Positions 1 through 7,151 of a DNA stretch of 64,000 bases are shown here, one piece after another. The stretch's first letter is position 1, and each line of letters begins with the position of its first letter. The notes under the pieces were generated by a model, which saw only the letters and a list, made by a program, of their open reading frames with translations, had not been told where the DNA came from and searched no databases. Position numbers and translations under genes: made by a program. The stretch spans positions 62,001 to 126,000 of the forward strand of contig NZ_AWXB01000039.1 in NCBI RefSeq assembly GCF_000478985.1, given 5' to 3'. The stretch is from Peptoniphilus sp. BV3C26 (GTDB taxonomy: Bacteria > Bacillota > Clostridia > Tissierellales > Peptoniphilaceae).

Positions 1-266
1 CTCAAATCATTTTTTATTTCAAGTTCTCTTTCAACGGCAATTTTTCGTAAAATATTTTTGTCCCCTTGTAAAATTTTTTGAATTTCAGTTACAGAAAAAT
101 CTAAATCCCTAAAATATTTTATCTTTACTAACTTTTCCTGGTCTTCTTTTGAAAAATTCCTATATCCGTTGTCTAAAATTTCAGGTTTTATTAAATTTTT
201 TTCAATGTAATATTCAATGGCCTTTCTTGTTAATTCTGTCTTCTTTGCAATTTCATTTATTAACAT
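1..266 (-). CDS. MerR-family transcriptional regulator (3' end beyond window)
   Basis: The minus-strand reading frame opens at an ATG at 266 behind a strong ribosome site (AAGGAGGG) and runs off the left edge. The visible ~88 residues start MLINEIAKKTELTRKAIEYY, the winged-helix DNA-binding domain of MerR regulators, followed by the GYRNFS and DLDFS segments typical of the second wing and the start of the dimerisation helix. The effector domain is outside the window, so the ligand is unknown. Its promoter has the 19-bp spacer characteristic of MerR-activated promoters, so autoregulation is likely. Confidence 0.85.
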   Translation of the reverse strand, partial: MLINEIAKKTELTRKAIEYYIEKNLIKPEILDNGYRNFSKEDQEKLVKIKYFRDLDFSVTEIQKILQGDKNILRKIAVERELEIKNDL

Positions 267-285
267 CTTATCCCTCCTTATTTTT

Positions 286-316
286 ATATTAATCTCACAC
301 CTTAGGTAGAGGTCAA
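286..316 (-). promoter_or_regulatory. MerR-type promoter with 19-bp spacer and central dyad
   Basis: On the minus strand TTGACC (316-311) and TAATAT (291-286) are separated by 19 bp instead of 17. The spacer contains an imperfect dyad centred on ACCTtAGGT (about 294-311). Overlong spacers with a central dyad are the hallmark of promoters that MerR proteins activate by DNA distortion. It reads directly into the merR gene. Confidence 0.65.
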
Positions 317-333
317 GAGTTTTTTAATTAAAA

Positions 334-357
334 AACAGTTGGTTTTTCCCAACTGTT
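334..357 (-). terminator. Rho-independent terminator after the cca-glmM-degV operon
   Basis: Nine-bp perfect stem AACAGTTGG/CCAACTGTT with a 6-nt loop, followed on the minus strand by a T-rich tract (333-321). It closes the minus-strand operon ending at 375. Confidence 0.8.
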
Positions 358-374
358 CTAATTTTTTATTTCTA

Positions 375-575
375 TTAAAATTTGTTCTTGCTATTTGTAA
401 TTATTAAAAAGATAAGACTTATTCCTAAAAAGATTAAAAATTTAAGCCAAAAAATCTTGGGATCAAGACTCCATTCTGGGTGATTTTTAAATTGTATTAA
501 ATCTTTAGTAAGAAAAATTAAGCCTAATATTAAAAAAGTTATTGAAAATTTATACTTCAAAAAAAATTTTTTCAT
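375..575 (-). CDS. Small membrane protein, unknown function
   Basis: A 66-residue protein with a basic N-terminus (MKKFFLKYK) and two hydrophobic segments, about residues 9-24 and 43-60, separated by a short polar stretch containing HPEW. This predicts a two-span membrane protein with both ends inside. A weak GGGGGA ribosome site precedes the ATG. It is the last gene before the terminator at 334-357 and lies 22 bp after degV, so it is probably cotranscribed with it. I do not recognise a family; being small and low in complexity, it could also be a chance reading frame. Confidence 0.5.
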   Translation of the reverse strand: MKKFFLKYKFSITFLILGLIFLTKDLIQFKNHPEWSLDPKIFWLKFLIFLGISLIFLIITNSKNKF

Positions 576-597
576 ACTTTTCCCCCATTTTTTATTT

Positions 598-1431
598 CTA
601 AAAGGCTATTACAATTCCTCCATCATCTGCATAGGTTGTTGAAAGACCCTTTGCTTCTAAAATTATTATGTCTTTAAAATTATAAAGTTCTTTTACCTTT
701 TCTTTAAAGAGCTCTGCTTTTTTCACGTCATTTGATTCCGTTATAAATAAAATTTTATCTTGAAAGTCATGAGAGATATTTCCAAAGCTCTTAGCAAGAT
801 TTATAAGACTTTTTTTAAAGCCCCTATTTATTTGAAAAACTTCTATTTCTCCTTTTACTCCCTGCATTATTGGTCTTATATTTAAAGCTCCTGCAAGAAT
901 TCCTGTAACTTTTTTCATTCTTCCGTTTTTTACAAGATTATCAAATCTTTCTAAAATAAAAAATGTTTTTAATTCTTTTACTCTTTCTTCTAATTTTTCA
1001 ACTAAAGTTTCAAAATCAAATTTGTCCTTCCATTGAAGAAAAGAATATAAAAGGCTCACTTCTCCTGCTGCCGCTGAAAGAGAGTCCAGTATGTGAATTT
1101 TTTTATTTGGATTTTCTTTTTGTGCCTCTTCCATACCAACTTTTGCTGCATTGTAAGTTCCGGAAAGTTGTTTTGATATGGTTATAATTATTAATTCGTC
1201 TTCTTCCATTTCCAATATTTTTTCTTTAAATTCAAAGGGGGATGGGCAAGATGTTCTTATGGGATTTTTACTTGCTTTCATTTTTTCCAAGAAATTATTT
1301 TTATCCAACTTGTCATTGTCTACATACTCAACCCCGTCAATATAGATTTTAAAGGGCACTATTCCTATTTTGTTTTTTTCTGCAAATTCTTTACTTATAT
1401 CACAGCATGAGTCTACAATAATTCCTGTCAT
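598..1431 (-). CDS. DegV family fatty-acid-binding protein
   Basis: A 277-residue DegV-family protein. These proteins bind a long-chain fatty acid between two alpha/beta domains, and some (FakB) present it to the kinase FakA for phospholipid synthesis. Family marks visible: VDSCCD near the N-terminus (residues 6-11), the TSCPSP motif (60-65, canonical TSQPS), and SKQLSGTYNAA (86-96), whose serine/threonine residues contact the fatty-acid carboxylate. The ATG at 1431 has a good AGGAGG site. It lies 16 bp downstream of glmM in the cca-glmM-degV series. No fakA is in view, so a role in fatty-acid activation is inferred from the family only. Confidence 0.9.
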   Translation of the reverse strand: MTGIIVDSCCDISKEFAEKNKIGIVPFKIYIDGVEYVDNDKLDKNNFLEKMKASKNPIRTSCPSPFEFKEKILEMEEDELIIITISKQLSGTYNAAKVGMEEAQKENPNKKIHILDSLSAAAGEVSLLYSFLQWKDKFDFETLVEKLEERVKELKTFFILERFDNLVKNGRMKKVTGILAGALNIRPIMQGVKGEIEVFQINRGFKKSLINLAKSFGNISHDFQDKILFITESNDVKKAELFKEKVKELYNFKDIIILEAKGLSTTYADDGGIVIAF

Positions 1432-1447
1432 GAGTCCTCCTATCTAT

Positions 1448-2791
1448 CTAACCAAGTCTTTTTTCTATAAAACTTGCAAGCTCTTGGGCTTCTTTTTTTA
1501 TTTCCTCTTCGTCTTCTCCTTCTATCATAACACGAACAAGACTTTCTGTTCCTGAGGTCCTTATTACTATTCTACCCTTGCCTTCAAATTTACTTTCCAT
1601 ATTTTTGATTTTTTCTTTTATTTTTTCGTCTTCAAGATATTTAAATTTTAAATCTGGTCTTACTTTTGCATTCACAAGAACTTGAGGATAAGAAATCATA
1701 AGCTCGTTAAGTTCTGAAAGTTTCATCTTTGTGTTTTGCATAACTTCCAAAATGTGAATGCCTGTTGCAAGTCCATCTCCTGTTGTATTGTAATCAAGAA
1801 AAATTATGTGGCCTGATTGTTCTCCGCCTAAGGAATAATCTCCCCCAATCATTTGTTCTAAAACATATCTGTCCCCAACTTTTGCATGAATTAAACCTAT
1901 TCCTTCTTCTTGCAAATATCTTTCAAGACCTATGTTGGACATAATTGTTCCTACAACTTTATTGTTTTTAAGTTTGTTTTGTCTTTTTAAATACATGGCA
2001 CAAATGGCAAGTATATGATCACCATCAACTATTTGGCCCTTTTCATCTACTGCAATTATCCTGTCTGCATCTCCGTCAAAGGAAAAACCGCAATCAGCCT
2101 TTTCTTTTATTACCAGTTCTCTTATTAAATCTGGATTTGTGCTGCCACAATTTTTATTTATATTTGTTCCATCAGGTTTGTCATTAATTACAACAAGATT
2201 CGCTCCCAAATCTTCTAAAACTTCTTTTGCAATTTTATATAGGGCTCCATTTCCTGTATCTATGGCGATTTTTTTGCCTTTTAAATTTAAATTTGAAAGT
2301 CCCTTTAAATAATTTGCATATTTTTCTCTTCCGTCATCTATATTTCTAAGGTTTCCCACTTCTTCAAAAGTTGCATTTTTATAAATTTTAACATCTGAGT
2401 AAATAAGTTCTTCTATTTGATCTTCAACTTTATCTGGAAGTTTAAAACCTTGATCAGAGAAAAATTTTATACCGTTATACTCAAAAGGATTGTGACTTGC
2501 ACTTATTACAACTCCAAAAAGATAAGACTCTTTTCTTGTTAAATATGCAATTCCCGGTGTAGGTATAACTCCGGCTAAATCTACATCAAGACCTATACTC
2601 ATTACTCCTGCAGCAAGGGCACTTTCTAAAAGATGCCCTGAAAGTCTTGTGTCCCTTCCTATTATTACACGTCCTTTACTTGCTTTTGAAAGTACATATC
2701 CTGCAGCCCTTCCTAAATTAAAAGCGAGTTCCGGCGTAAGTTCTTGGTTTGCTACTCCTCTTACTCCGTCCGTTCCGAAAAGTCTTCCCAT
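1448..2791 (-). CDS. glmM: Phosphoglucosamine mutase GlmM
   Basis: Converts glucosamine-6-phosphate to glucosamine-1-phosphate for UDP-GlcNAc and peptidoglycan synthesis in the cytosol. The 447 residues match the usual family length (~445-450). Visible landmarks: GTDGVRG at the N-terminus, the phosphoserine loop ISASHNP (96-102, catalytic Ser99), the Mg-binding DGDADR motif near residue 240, the sugar-binding GEQSGH segment, and the C-terminal phosphate-binding RTSGTE loop. The start codon lies inside the 3' end of cca (31-bp overlap), with an AAAGGA ribosome site in cca coding sequence, so the two genes are probably translationally coupled. Confidence 0.97.
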   Translation of the reverse strand: MGRLFGTDGVRGVANQELTPELAFNLGRAAGYVLSKASKGRVIIGRDTRLSGHLLESALAAGVMSIGLDVDLAGVIPTPGIAYLTRKESYLFGVVISASHNPFEYNGIKFFSDQGFKLPDKVEDQIEELIYSDVKIYKNATFEEVGNLRNIDDGREKYANYLKGLSNLNLKGKKIAIDTGNGALYKIAKEVLEDLGANLVVINDKPDGTNINKNCGSTNPDLIRELVIKEKADCGFSFDGDADRIIAVDEKGQIVDGDHILAICAMYLKRQNKLKNNKVVGTIMSNIGLERYLQEEGIGLIHAKVGDRYVLEQMIGGDYSLGGEQSGHIIFLDYNTTGDGLATGIHILEVMQNTKMKLSELNELMISYPQVLVNAKVRPDLKFKYLEDEKIKEKIKNMESKFEGKGRIVIRTSGTESLVRVMIEGEDEEEIKKEAQELASFIEKRLG

Positions 2792-4107
2792 TTTTTATTC
2801 CTTTCTACAATTTCAATCAAATTTTCTTTTGTATTTATCTTTGGATCATCGAGAACTTTTTCTTCAAGAGCTTTTAAAATTTCTCCAATTATGGGACCTT
2901 CTTTAAAACCTAATTTTTTTAAATCAAATCCATCAATTTTTAAAAATTTTTCCTTTGCCGTATCTTGGTTTAAAAGTCCCCTTACCCTTTCTTTTCTATC
3001 TATTAAAAAATCTGCCCTTCTATCTTTTCTTGTGGAAATTCTATCTGCTATCATTAAATCGTAAAGTTTTAAAGAATTTTCAGTGCCCAGATTTCTTATT
3101 TGCCTTCTTAATGCCCTATCAGTCATAACTTCATGAGCCGTCATGTGATATTGAATTAAAAGGCTCACATTTTTTATAAAATCCTTTGAAAAATTAAGTC
3201 TTCTTAAAATCTTTTCAGCACTTTTTGCCGAAAGGTCTTCATGGCCATAAAAATGCCCCTGGCCACCTTCATCAATAGAAAAAACTTGTGGCTTTTCTAT
3301 GTCGTGTAAAAGAGCTGCCATTCGTATTTCTAAATCTTTGGGACAATTATTTACAACTTCTAAAAGATGATCAAAAAGAGTTTTTGAATGATATCTTGTC
3401 CTTTGATCATAATCAATTGTCTTCATAATCTCCGGCAAAAAAATCTCATAAATATTTAATTCTTTTAAAAGATTTAAACCCACCTTAGGATAGTCGCTCA
3501 TTAAAATTTTAGAAAATTCATCTCTTATTCTTTCAGAAGAAATATTTTTTAAAAGATTTGCATTTTCTTTAATAGCCTCTTTTAAATCTTGGCTTAAAGA
3601 AAAATTTAAGGTGGAGGCAAATCTTATGGCTCTTAAAATTCTTAAAGCGTCTTCACAAATCCTATCTTTAGGATCAAGGACCGTTCTTATAACTTTATTT
3701 TTAATGTCATCAAGACCACCATACAAATCAATAATTTCATCATAAAAAGCCATGGCATTCATGGTGAAGTCTCTTCTTTTTAAATCTTCTTCCAAATTTT
3801 TTGTGAAAAATACCTTGGAAGGCTTTCTATTTTTTATATATTTGCCCTCAAGTCTAAATGGGGTTACATCAAGAGTAAAATTTCCATTTACAACAAGAAT
3901 TGTCCCAAGACTTACTCCAATATCTTTTAATTTAAAATCTTTAAGACATTCTTTTATTTCATCTGGATCTGCTGAAGTTGCAAGATCATAGTCTTTTGGT
4001 ATTTTTCCCATAAGCATATCCCTAAGGCAACCGCCTACAAGATAGGCCTTATGTTTTTTATTTAAAATTTCAAGAATTTCTTTAACTTCTTCAGGCAATT
4101 TATTCAT
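2761..4107 (-). CDS. cca: CCA tRNA nucleotidyltransferase with HD domain
   Basis: Adds or repairs the 3' CCA end of tRNAs. The 448 residues hold the nucleotidyltransferase head with LVGGCLRD (23-30), catalytic DYD (39-41) and RRDFTMNAMA (111-120), then the neck/body helices and an HD-type domain with LLHDIEKP (265-272), as in the bacterial two-domain type. The ATG sits only seven bases after a TATAAT box and no ribosome site is visible, so the mRNA may be leaderless. First gene of the operon cca-glmM-degV. Confidence 0.93.
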   Translation of the reverse strand: MNKLPEEVKEILEILNKKHKAYLVGGCLRDMLMGKIPKDYDLATSADPDEIKECLKDFKLKDIGVSLGTILVVNGNFTLDVTPFRLEGKYIKNRKPSKVFFTKNLEEDLKRRDFTMNAMAFYDEIIDLYGGLDDIKNKVIRTVLDPKDRICEDALRILRAIRFASTLNFSLSQDLKEAIKENANLLKNISSERIRDEFSKILMSDYPKVGLNLLKELNIYEIFLPEIMKTIDYDQRTRYHSKTLFDHLLEVVNNCPKDLEIRMAALLHDIEKPQVFSIDEGGQGHFYGHEDLSAKSAEKILRRLNFSKDFIKNVSLLIQYHMTAHEVMTDRALRRQIRNLGTENSLKLYDLMIADRISTRKDRRADFLIDRKERVRGLLNQDTAKEKFLKIDGFDLKKLGFKEGPIIGEILKALEEKVLDDPKINTKENLIEIVERNKKWEDFSERTE

Positions 4108-4113
4108 ATAAAA

Positions 4114-4142
4114 ATTATAACATAGTAAAAAGTTTCTTTAAA
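4114..4142 (-). promoter_or_regulatory. Promoter of cca, predicted leaderless start
   Basis: Minus-strand TTTAAA (4142-4137), 17-bp spacer, perfect TATAAT (4119-4114). Transcription would begin about seven bases later, at or next to the A of the cca ATG (4107), leaving no 5' untranslated region. Confidence 0.55.
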
Positions 4143-4166
4143 CAATTTGTAAGCCTTAGGATATGT

Positions 4167-4172
4167 TATAAT
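4167..4172 (+). promoter_or_regulatory. -10 box of the lipoprotein gene promoter
   Basis: Perfect TATAAT 20 bases upstream of the ATG at 4192, followed by an CGGAGG ribosome site. No clear -35 hexamer. Divergent to the cca promoter. Confidence 0.45.
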
Positions 4173-4191
4173 AGTTCCAACGGAGGTATTT

Positions 4192-4791
4192 ATGAAAAGA
4201 AAATTTATAGCTTTAATATTAATTTCCCTTATGCTTTTAACAGCTTGCGGAAAAAATAAAAAAACTCAAACTGTACAACCTGATGAAAGTTCAAAAATTC
4301 CCACCAGTGGAGAAGTTTCCACTCAAAATGTAAATGGGGAAGAAAATACGGAAGGCACATTACAAAATGAACCTACAGCAAAAACTTTTGACAGAGATTT
4401 GGTTAAAAAGTTATGTGAAGACTCAAGTTACATTTCTCGTGTGAAAATCGGAGAAGCAACGGAAGGTGCCAATGAAATTTCCTTTGTAGTAGATTATAAG
4501 GGAGATCTTTCAAATATAAAGATGACAGCTCCTAAAAGCCTCACCCCTGGAAAAGAGTATCTGATTTTTTATAAGGATGACGAAAATGGAAAAGTTGTGC
4601 CTACAAAAGCAGAAGACTCTTATGTAGAAATTGCAAGCACAAATGATTCCACTTTAAGCTATGTAGAAAACAGGTATAAAAGACAGGAAAGAAAAAATTT
4701 GCCTGAGGAAAAAACTCAAAACTCTGAAAAAAATAATGGCAAGTTAAATAAGGATGATAAAACTTCCAATAAGTCAGGTGGAGATAATTAA
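4192..4791 (+). CDS. Putative lipoprotein, unknown function
   Basis: A 199-residue secreted protein. Residues 1-20 form a lipoprotein signal peptide (basic start, hydrophobic core, lipobox LTAC with the lipidated Cys at about residue 19). A Thr/Ser/Glu-rich linker (about 25-65) follows, then a small folded domain (about 68-155) and a Lys/Asn-rich tail. The domain includes RVKIGEA and VVDYKGDLSNIKM segments and ends in a YLIFYKDDENGK strand pattern. No named family is recognised. It is followed one base later by another exported protein, so the two probably act together at the cell surface. Confidence 0.75.
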   Translation: MKRKFIALILISLMLLTACGKNKKTQTVQPDESSKIPTSGEVSTQNVNGEENTEGTLQNEPTAKTFDRDLVKKLCEDSSYISRVKIGEATEGANEISFVVDYKGDLSNIKMTAPKSLTPGKEYLIFYKDDENGKVVPTKAEDSYVEIASTNDSTLSYVENRYKRQERKNLPEEKTQNSEKNNGKLNKDDKTSNKSGGDN

Positions 4792-4792
4792 A

Positions 4793-5731
4793 ATGAAAAA
4801 AACAATAAAAAAATTAAGTATTCTACTTTTAGCCCTTTTAATTTTTGTTCCTTCAAACTTATTTGCAGCAAAGGATATATCTATTTATCTTGACGGCTAT
4901 AAGATAGAAACAGACGTTAAACCCTTTATAAGTTCTTCAAGGACTTTTGTTCCCATAAGATTTATTTCTGAAAAAATCGGCTGCAAAGTTGATTGGAATC
5001 AAGAAAAACAAATGGTTACAATTTCAAAAGATAATAACAATATAAAGTTAACTATAGGAAAAAAAGATGTTCTTATAAATGATAAGGAAAATGTTAAAAA
5101 TGACGTTGCTCCTTTAATTAAAAATTCAAGGACCTTTGTTCCTTTAAGATTTATTACAGAATATTTTGATCTTGAAACTAAATGGAACTCAAAGGAATAT
5201 AGGATTGATTTAGTTTCAAAAGATGAAAACAAAAATCTTTCTGAAAATGAAAAAGTCTATGTTTCAAGTGTTAAAGATTTGGAAAATAAATTAAAAACAT
5301 CCTATGATGATTTAAAAAGCTACTTCTTTGAAAATGCCGATAAATATTCAAACGAAGAACTTAAAAAAATTTATGATGGTAAGATTCAAGAGATAAACGG
5401 AATTATTGAAAAAATAAAAGCTTTAGCTCCGCCAGAAAAATTTAAATCTTCCCATGATTTTTTAGTAAAAAGTCTTGATTATTTAAAGAGCGTTCTTGCA
5501 AGTCTTAAGGATGGATTTTTAAATTCTAATTCAGATTCAACTAAAGAAAGTTTAAAAAATTTAACGGATTTTTCCATTAAAATAAATGAACACTTAAAAG
5601 CTCTTCAAGCAAACATTGATGGCCTAGAGTACATTCCTGACAAGGCAATAGAGCTTTACAACAAGGTTAAAGAAAATAATCCTATTAATGACAAAACTTT
5701 AAATAACCTTTGGAATCAAATAGGAAAATAA
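4793..5731 (+). CDS. Exported protein with tandem copper-amine-oxidase N-terminal domain repeats
   Basis: Start chosen at the ATG at 4793, which has an AGGTGGAG ribosome site and begins a proper signal peptide (MKKTIKKLS then a hydrophobic core ending FAA); an in-frame ATG at 4754 would bury it. After the signal come two copies of the Cu_amine_oxidN1 fold, each with the RTFVPxRFI signature (mature ~residues 35-70 and 95-130). Such repeats occur in surface proteins of Firmicutes and do not imply oxidase activity; no catalytic oxidase domain is present. The C-terminal half is helical and charged, probably coiled-coil. Translationally linked to the preceding lipoprotein. The function is unknown. 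Confidence 0.85.
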   Translation: MKKTIKKLSILLLALLIFVPSNLFAAKDISIYLDGYKIETDVKPFISSSRTFVPIRFISEKIGCKVDWNQEKQMVTISKDNNNIKLTIGKKDVLINDKENVKNDVAPLIKNSRTFVPLRFITEYFDLETKWNSKEYRIDLVSKDENKNLSENEKVYVSSVKDLENKLKTSYDDLKSYFFENADKYSNEELKKIYDGKIQEINGIIEKIKALAPPEKFKSSHDFLVKSLDYLKSVLASLKDGFLNSNSDSTKESLKNLTDFSIKINEHLKALQANIDGLEYIPDKAIELYNKVKENNPINDKTLNNLWNQIGK

Positions 5732-5736
5732 AAAAA

Positions 5737-5767
5737 GGACAAGGATTTTAATTCCTTGTCTTTTTTA
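5737..5767. terminator. Bidirectional terminator
   Basis: Stem GACAAGGA/TCCTTGTC with A-tract on the left and T-tract on the right. It lies between the plus-strand amine-oxidase-fold gene and the converging radA and can serve both. Confidence 0.8.
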
Positions 5768-5801
5768 TTTCTCTTTTATGAAAAAAAAATAACTTTAATT
5801 T

Positions 5802-7151
5802 TTAATCATTAAGAGTTTTATTTATAACATCTATTATGTGTTTACATTTTATTAATTTTTTATCTTCTTTTTCAAGTTTTATATCAGGAATATAAATTTT
5901 ATCAAAGCCCATTCTAAGGGCTTCATTTATTCTTATATCTATGGAGGGGCAGGCTTTTAATTCTCCTGTTAAACCTAAGTCTCCTATAAAGATTGATCCT
6001 GCCTTTATGGGAATATCTTTTAAGCTCGAGTATATGCTCATTAGAATTGCAAGATTACTTGCTCCTTCTCTTAGATTTATGCCCCCTCTTGTTTTTACAA
6101 CTACATTTTTATCAAACATGGATAGGCCTGCTCTTTGTTCCAGAATGGATATTATTGTAAAAAGTTGTTCTTTTCTTAAAGATTCACTTATTCTTGTGGG
6201 ATAGGGCATAAAGGATTTACTTACTAAAGCTTCTATTTCAAGGATGATAGGTCTTGTCCCTTCTCTTACTACACAAAGGGCTGAGCCTGCCTGCTCTTCT
6301 CCTTTTTTTCTTTCAGTCATAAAATATTTTGAAGGATTGTCTATGGACTGAAGACCCTTGGAAGTCATTTTGAAAAATCCCATTTCCCCCGTTGAGCCAT
6401 ATCTATTTTTTGTTGTGGATAGAATTCTTAATTCTTCATAAGAATCTCCCGTTAAGTATAAAACTGTATCCACTGCATGTTCAAGACTTCTTACTCCCGC
6501 TAGTTCGTCTTCTTTTGTCATTTGACCTACTATAAATATCGCTCTTGGTCTTTTATAGTTTTTACTTAAAGACATAAGCTCATAAGTACATTCCATTATT
6601 TGAGTGGGAGAACCTGGTCTATTTGTAAGTCTTCCTAAAGTAAAAGTTTGTATTGAATCTATAATAAGTATATCTATATCTAATTCTTCTGCTTCTTCTA
6701 TAACCTTATCAAGGGAATTTGTGGAAATTACCCAGAGCCTATCTGATACTCTTCCGTCAATTCTAAGAGCCCTTGCTTTTATTTGAGTGGAAGATTCTTC
6801 TCCCGATGCATATAAAATCTTTTTTCCTTTTTCCGCCAAAATATTTGAAATTTGTAAAAGAAGGGTGGATTTTCCACTTCCCGGTTTTGCAGTTAAAATG
6901 GTGAGGGAATCTTTTAAGATTCCTCCACCCATTACTCTGTCAAATTCACTTAAACCTGTTAAGATTCTTCTGTCATCTTTTAATTCAACATCTTTTAAAA
7001 GCTTAGCTGGACTTTGACCGCCTAGGCTTTTTTTTAGATTTTTATGCTCTTTTTCTTCAATGCTTTCTTCTAAACTTCCCCAAGCTCCGCATTCAGGGCA
7101 TTTACCTAAAAATCCTGGAGAAGTGTAACCGCACTTATTACACTTGTACAT
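5802..7151 (-). CDS. radA: DNA repair protein RadA
   Basis: A RecA-like ATPase/helicase that processes recombination intermediates. N-terminal C4 zinc finger with Cys4, Cys7, Cys18 and Cys21; Walker A AKPGSGKST (88-96); RadA-specific KNRYG motif (248-252, canonical KNRFG); C-terminal Lon-like domain from about residue 270 including GGINLREGASNLA. The 449-residue length is typical. Its ATG overlaps the 3' end of clpC by 14 bp, the conserved ctsR-mcsAB-clpC-radA order of Firmicutes, so it is probably part of the stress operon. Confidence 0.96.
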   Translation of the reverse strand: MYKCNKCGYTSPGFLGKCPECGAWGSLEESIEEKEHKNLKKSLGGQSPAKLLKDVELKDDRRILTGLSEFDRVMGGGILKDSLTILTAKPGSGKSTLLLQISNILAEKGKKILYASGEESSTQIKARALRIDGRVSDRLWVISTNSLDKVIEEAEELDIDILIIDSIQTFTLGRLTNRPGSPTQIMECTYELMSLSKNYKRPRAIFIVGQMTKEDELAGVRSLEHAVDTVLYLTGDSYEELRILSTTKNRYGSTGEMGFFKMTSKGLQSIDNPSKYFMTERKKGEEQAGSALCVVREGTRPIILEIEALVSKSFMPYPTRISESLRKEQLFTIISILEQRAGLSMFDKNVVVKTRGGINLREGASNLAILMSIYSSLKDIPIKAGSIFIGDLGLTGELKACPSIDIRINEALRMGFDKIYIPDIKLEKEDKKLIKCKHIIDVINKTLND

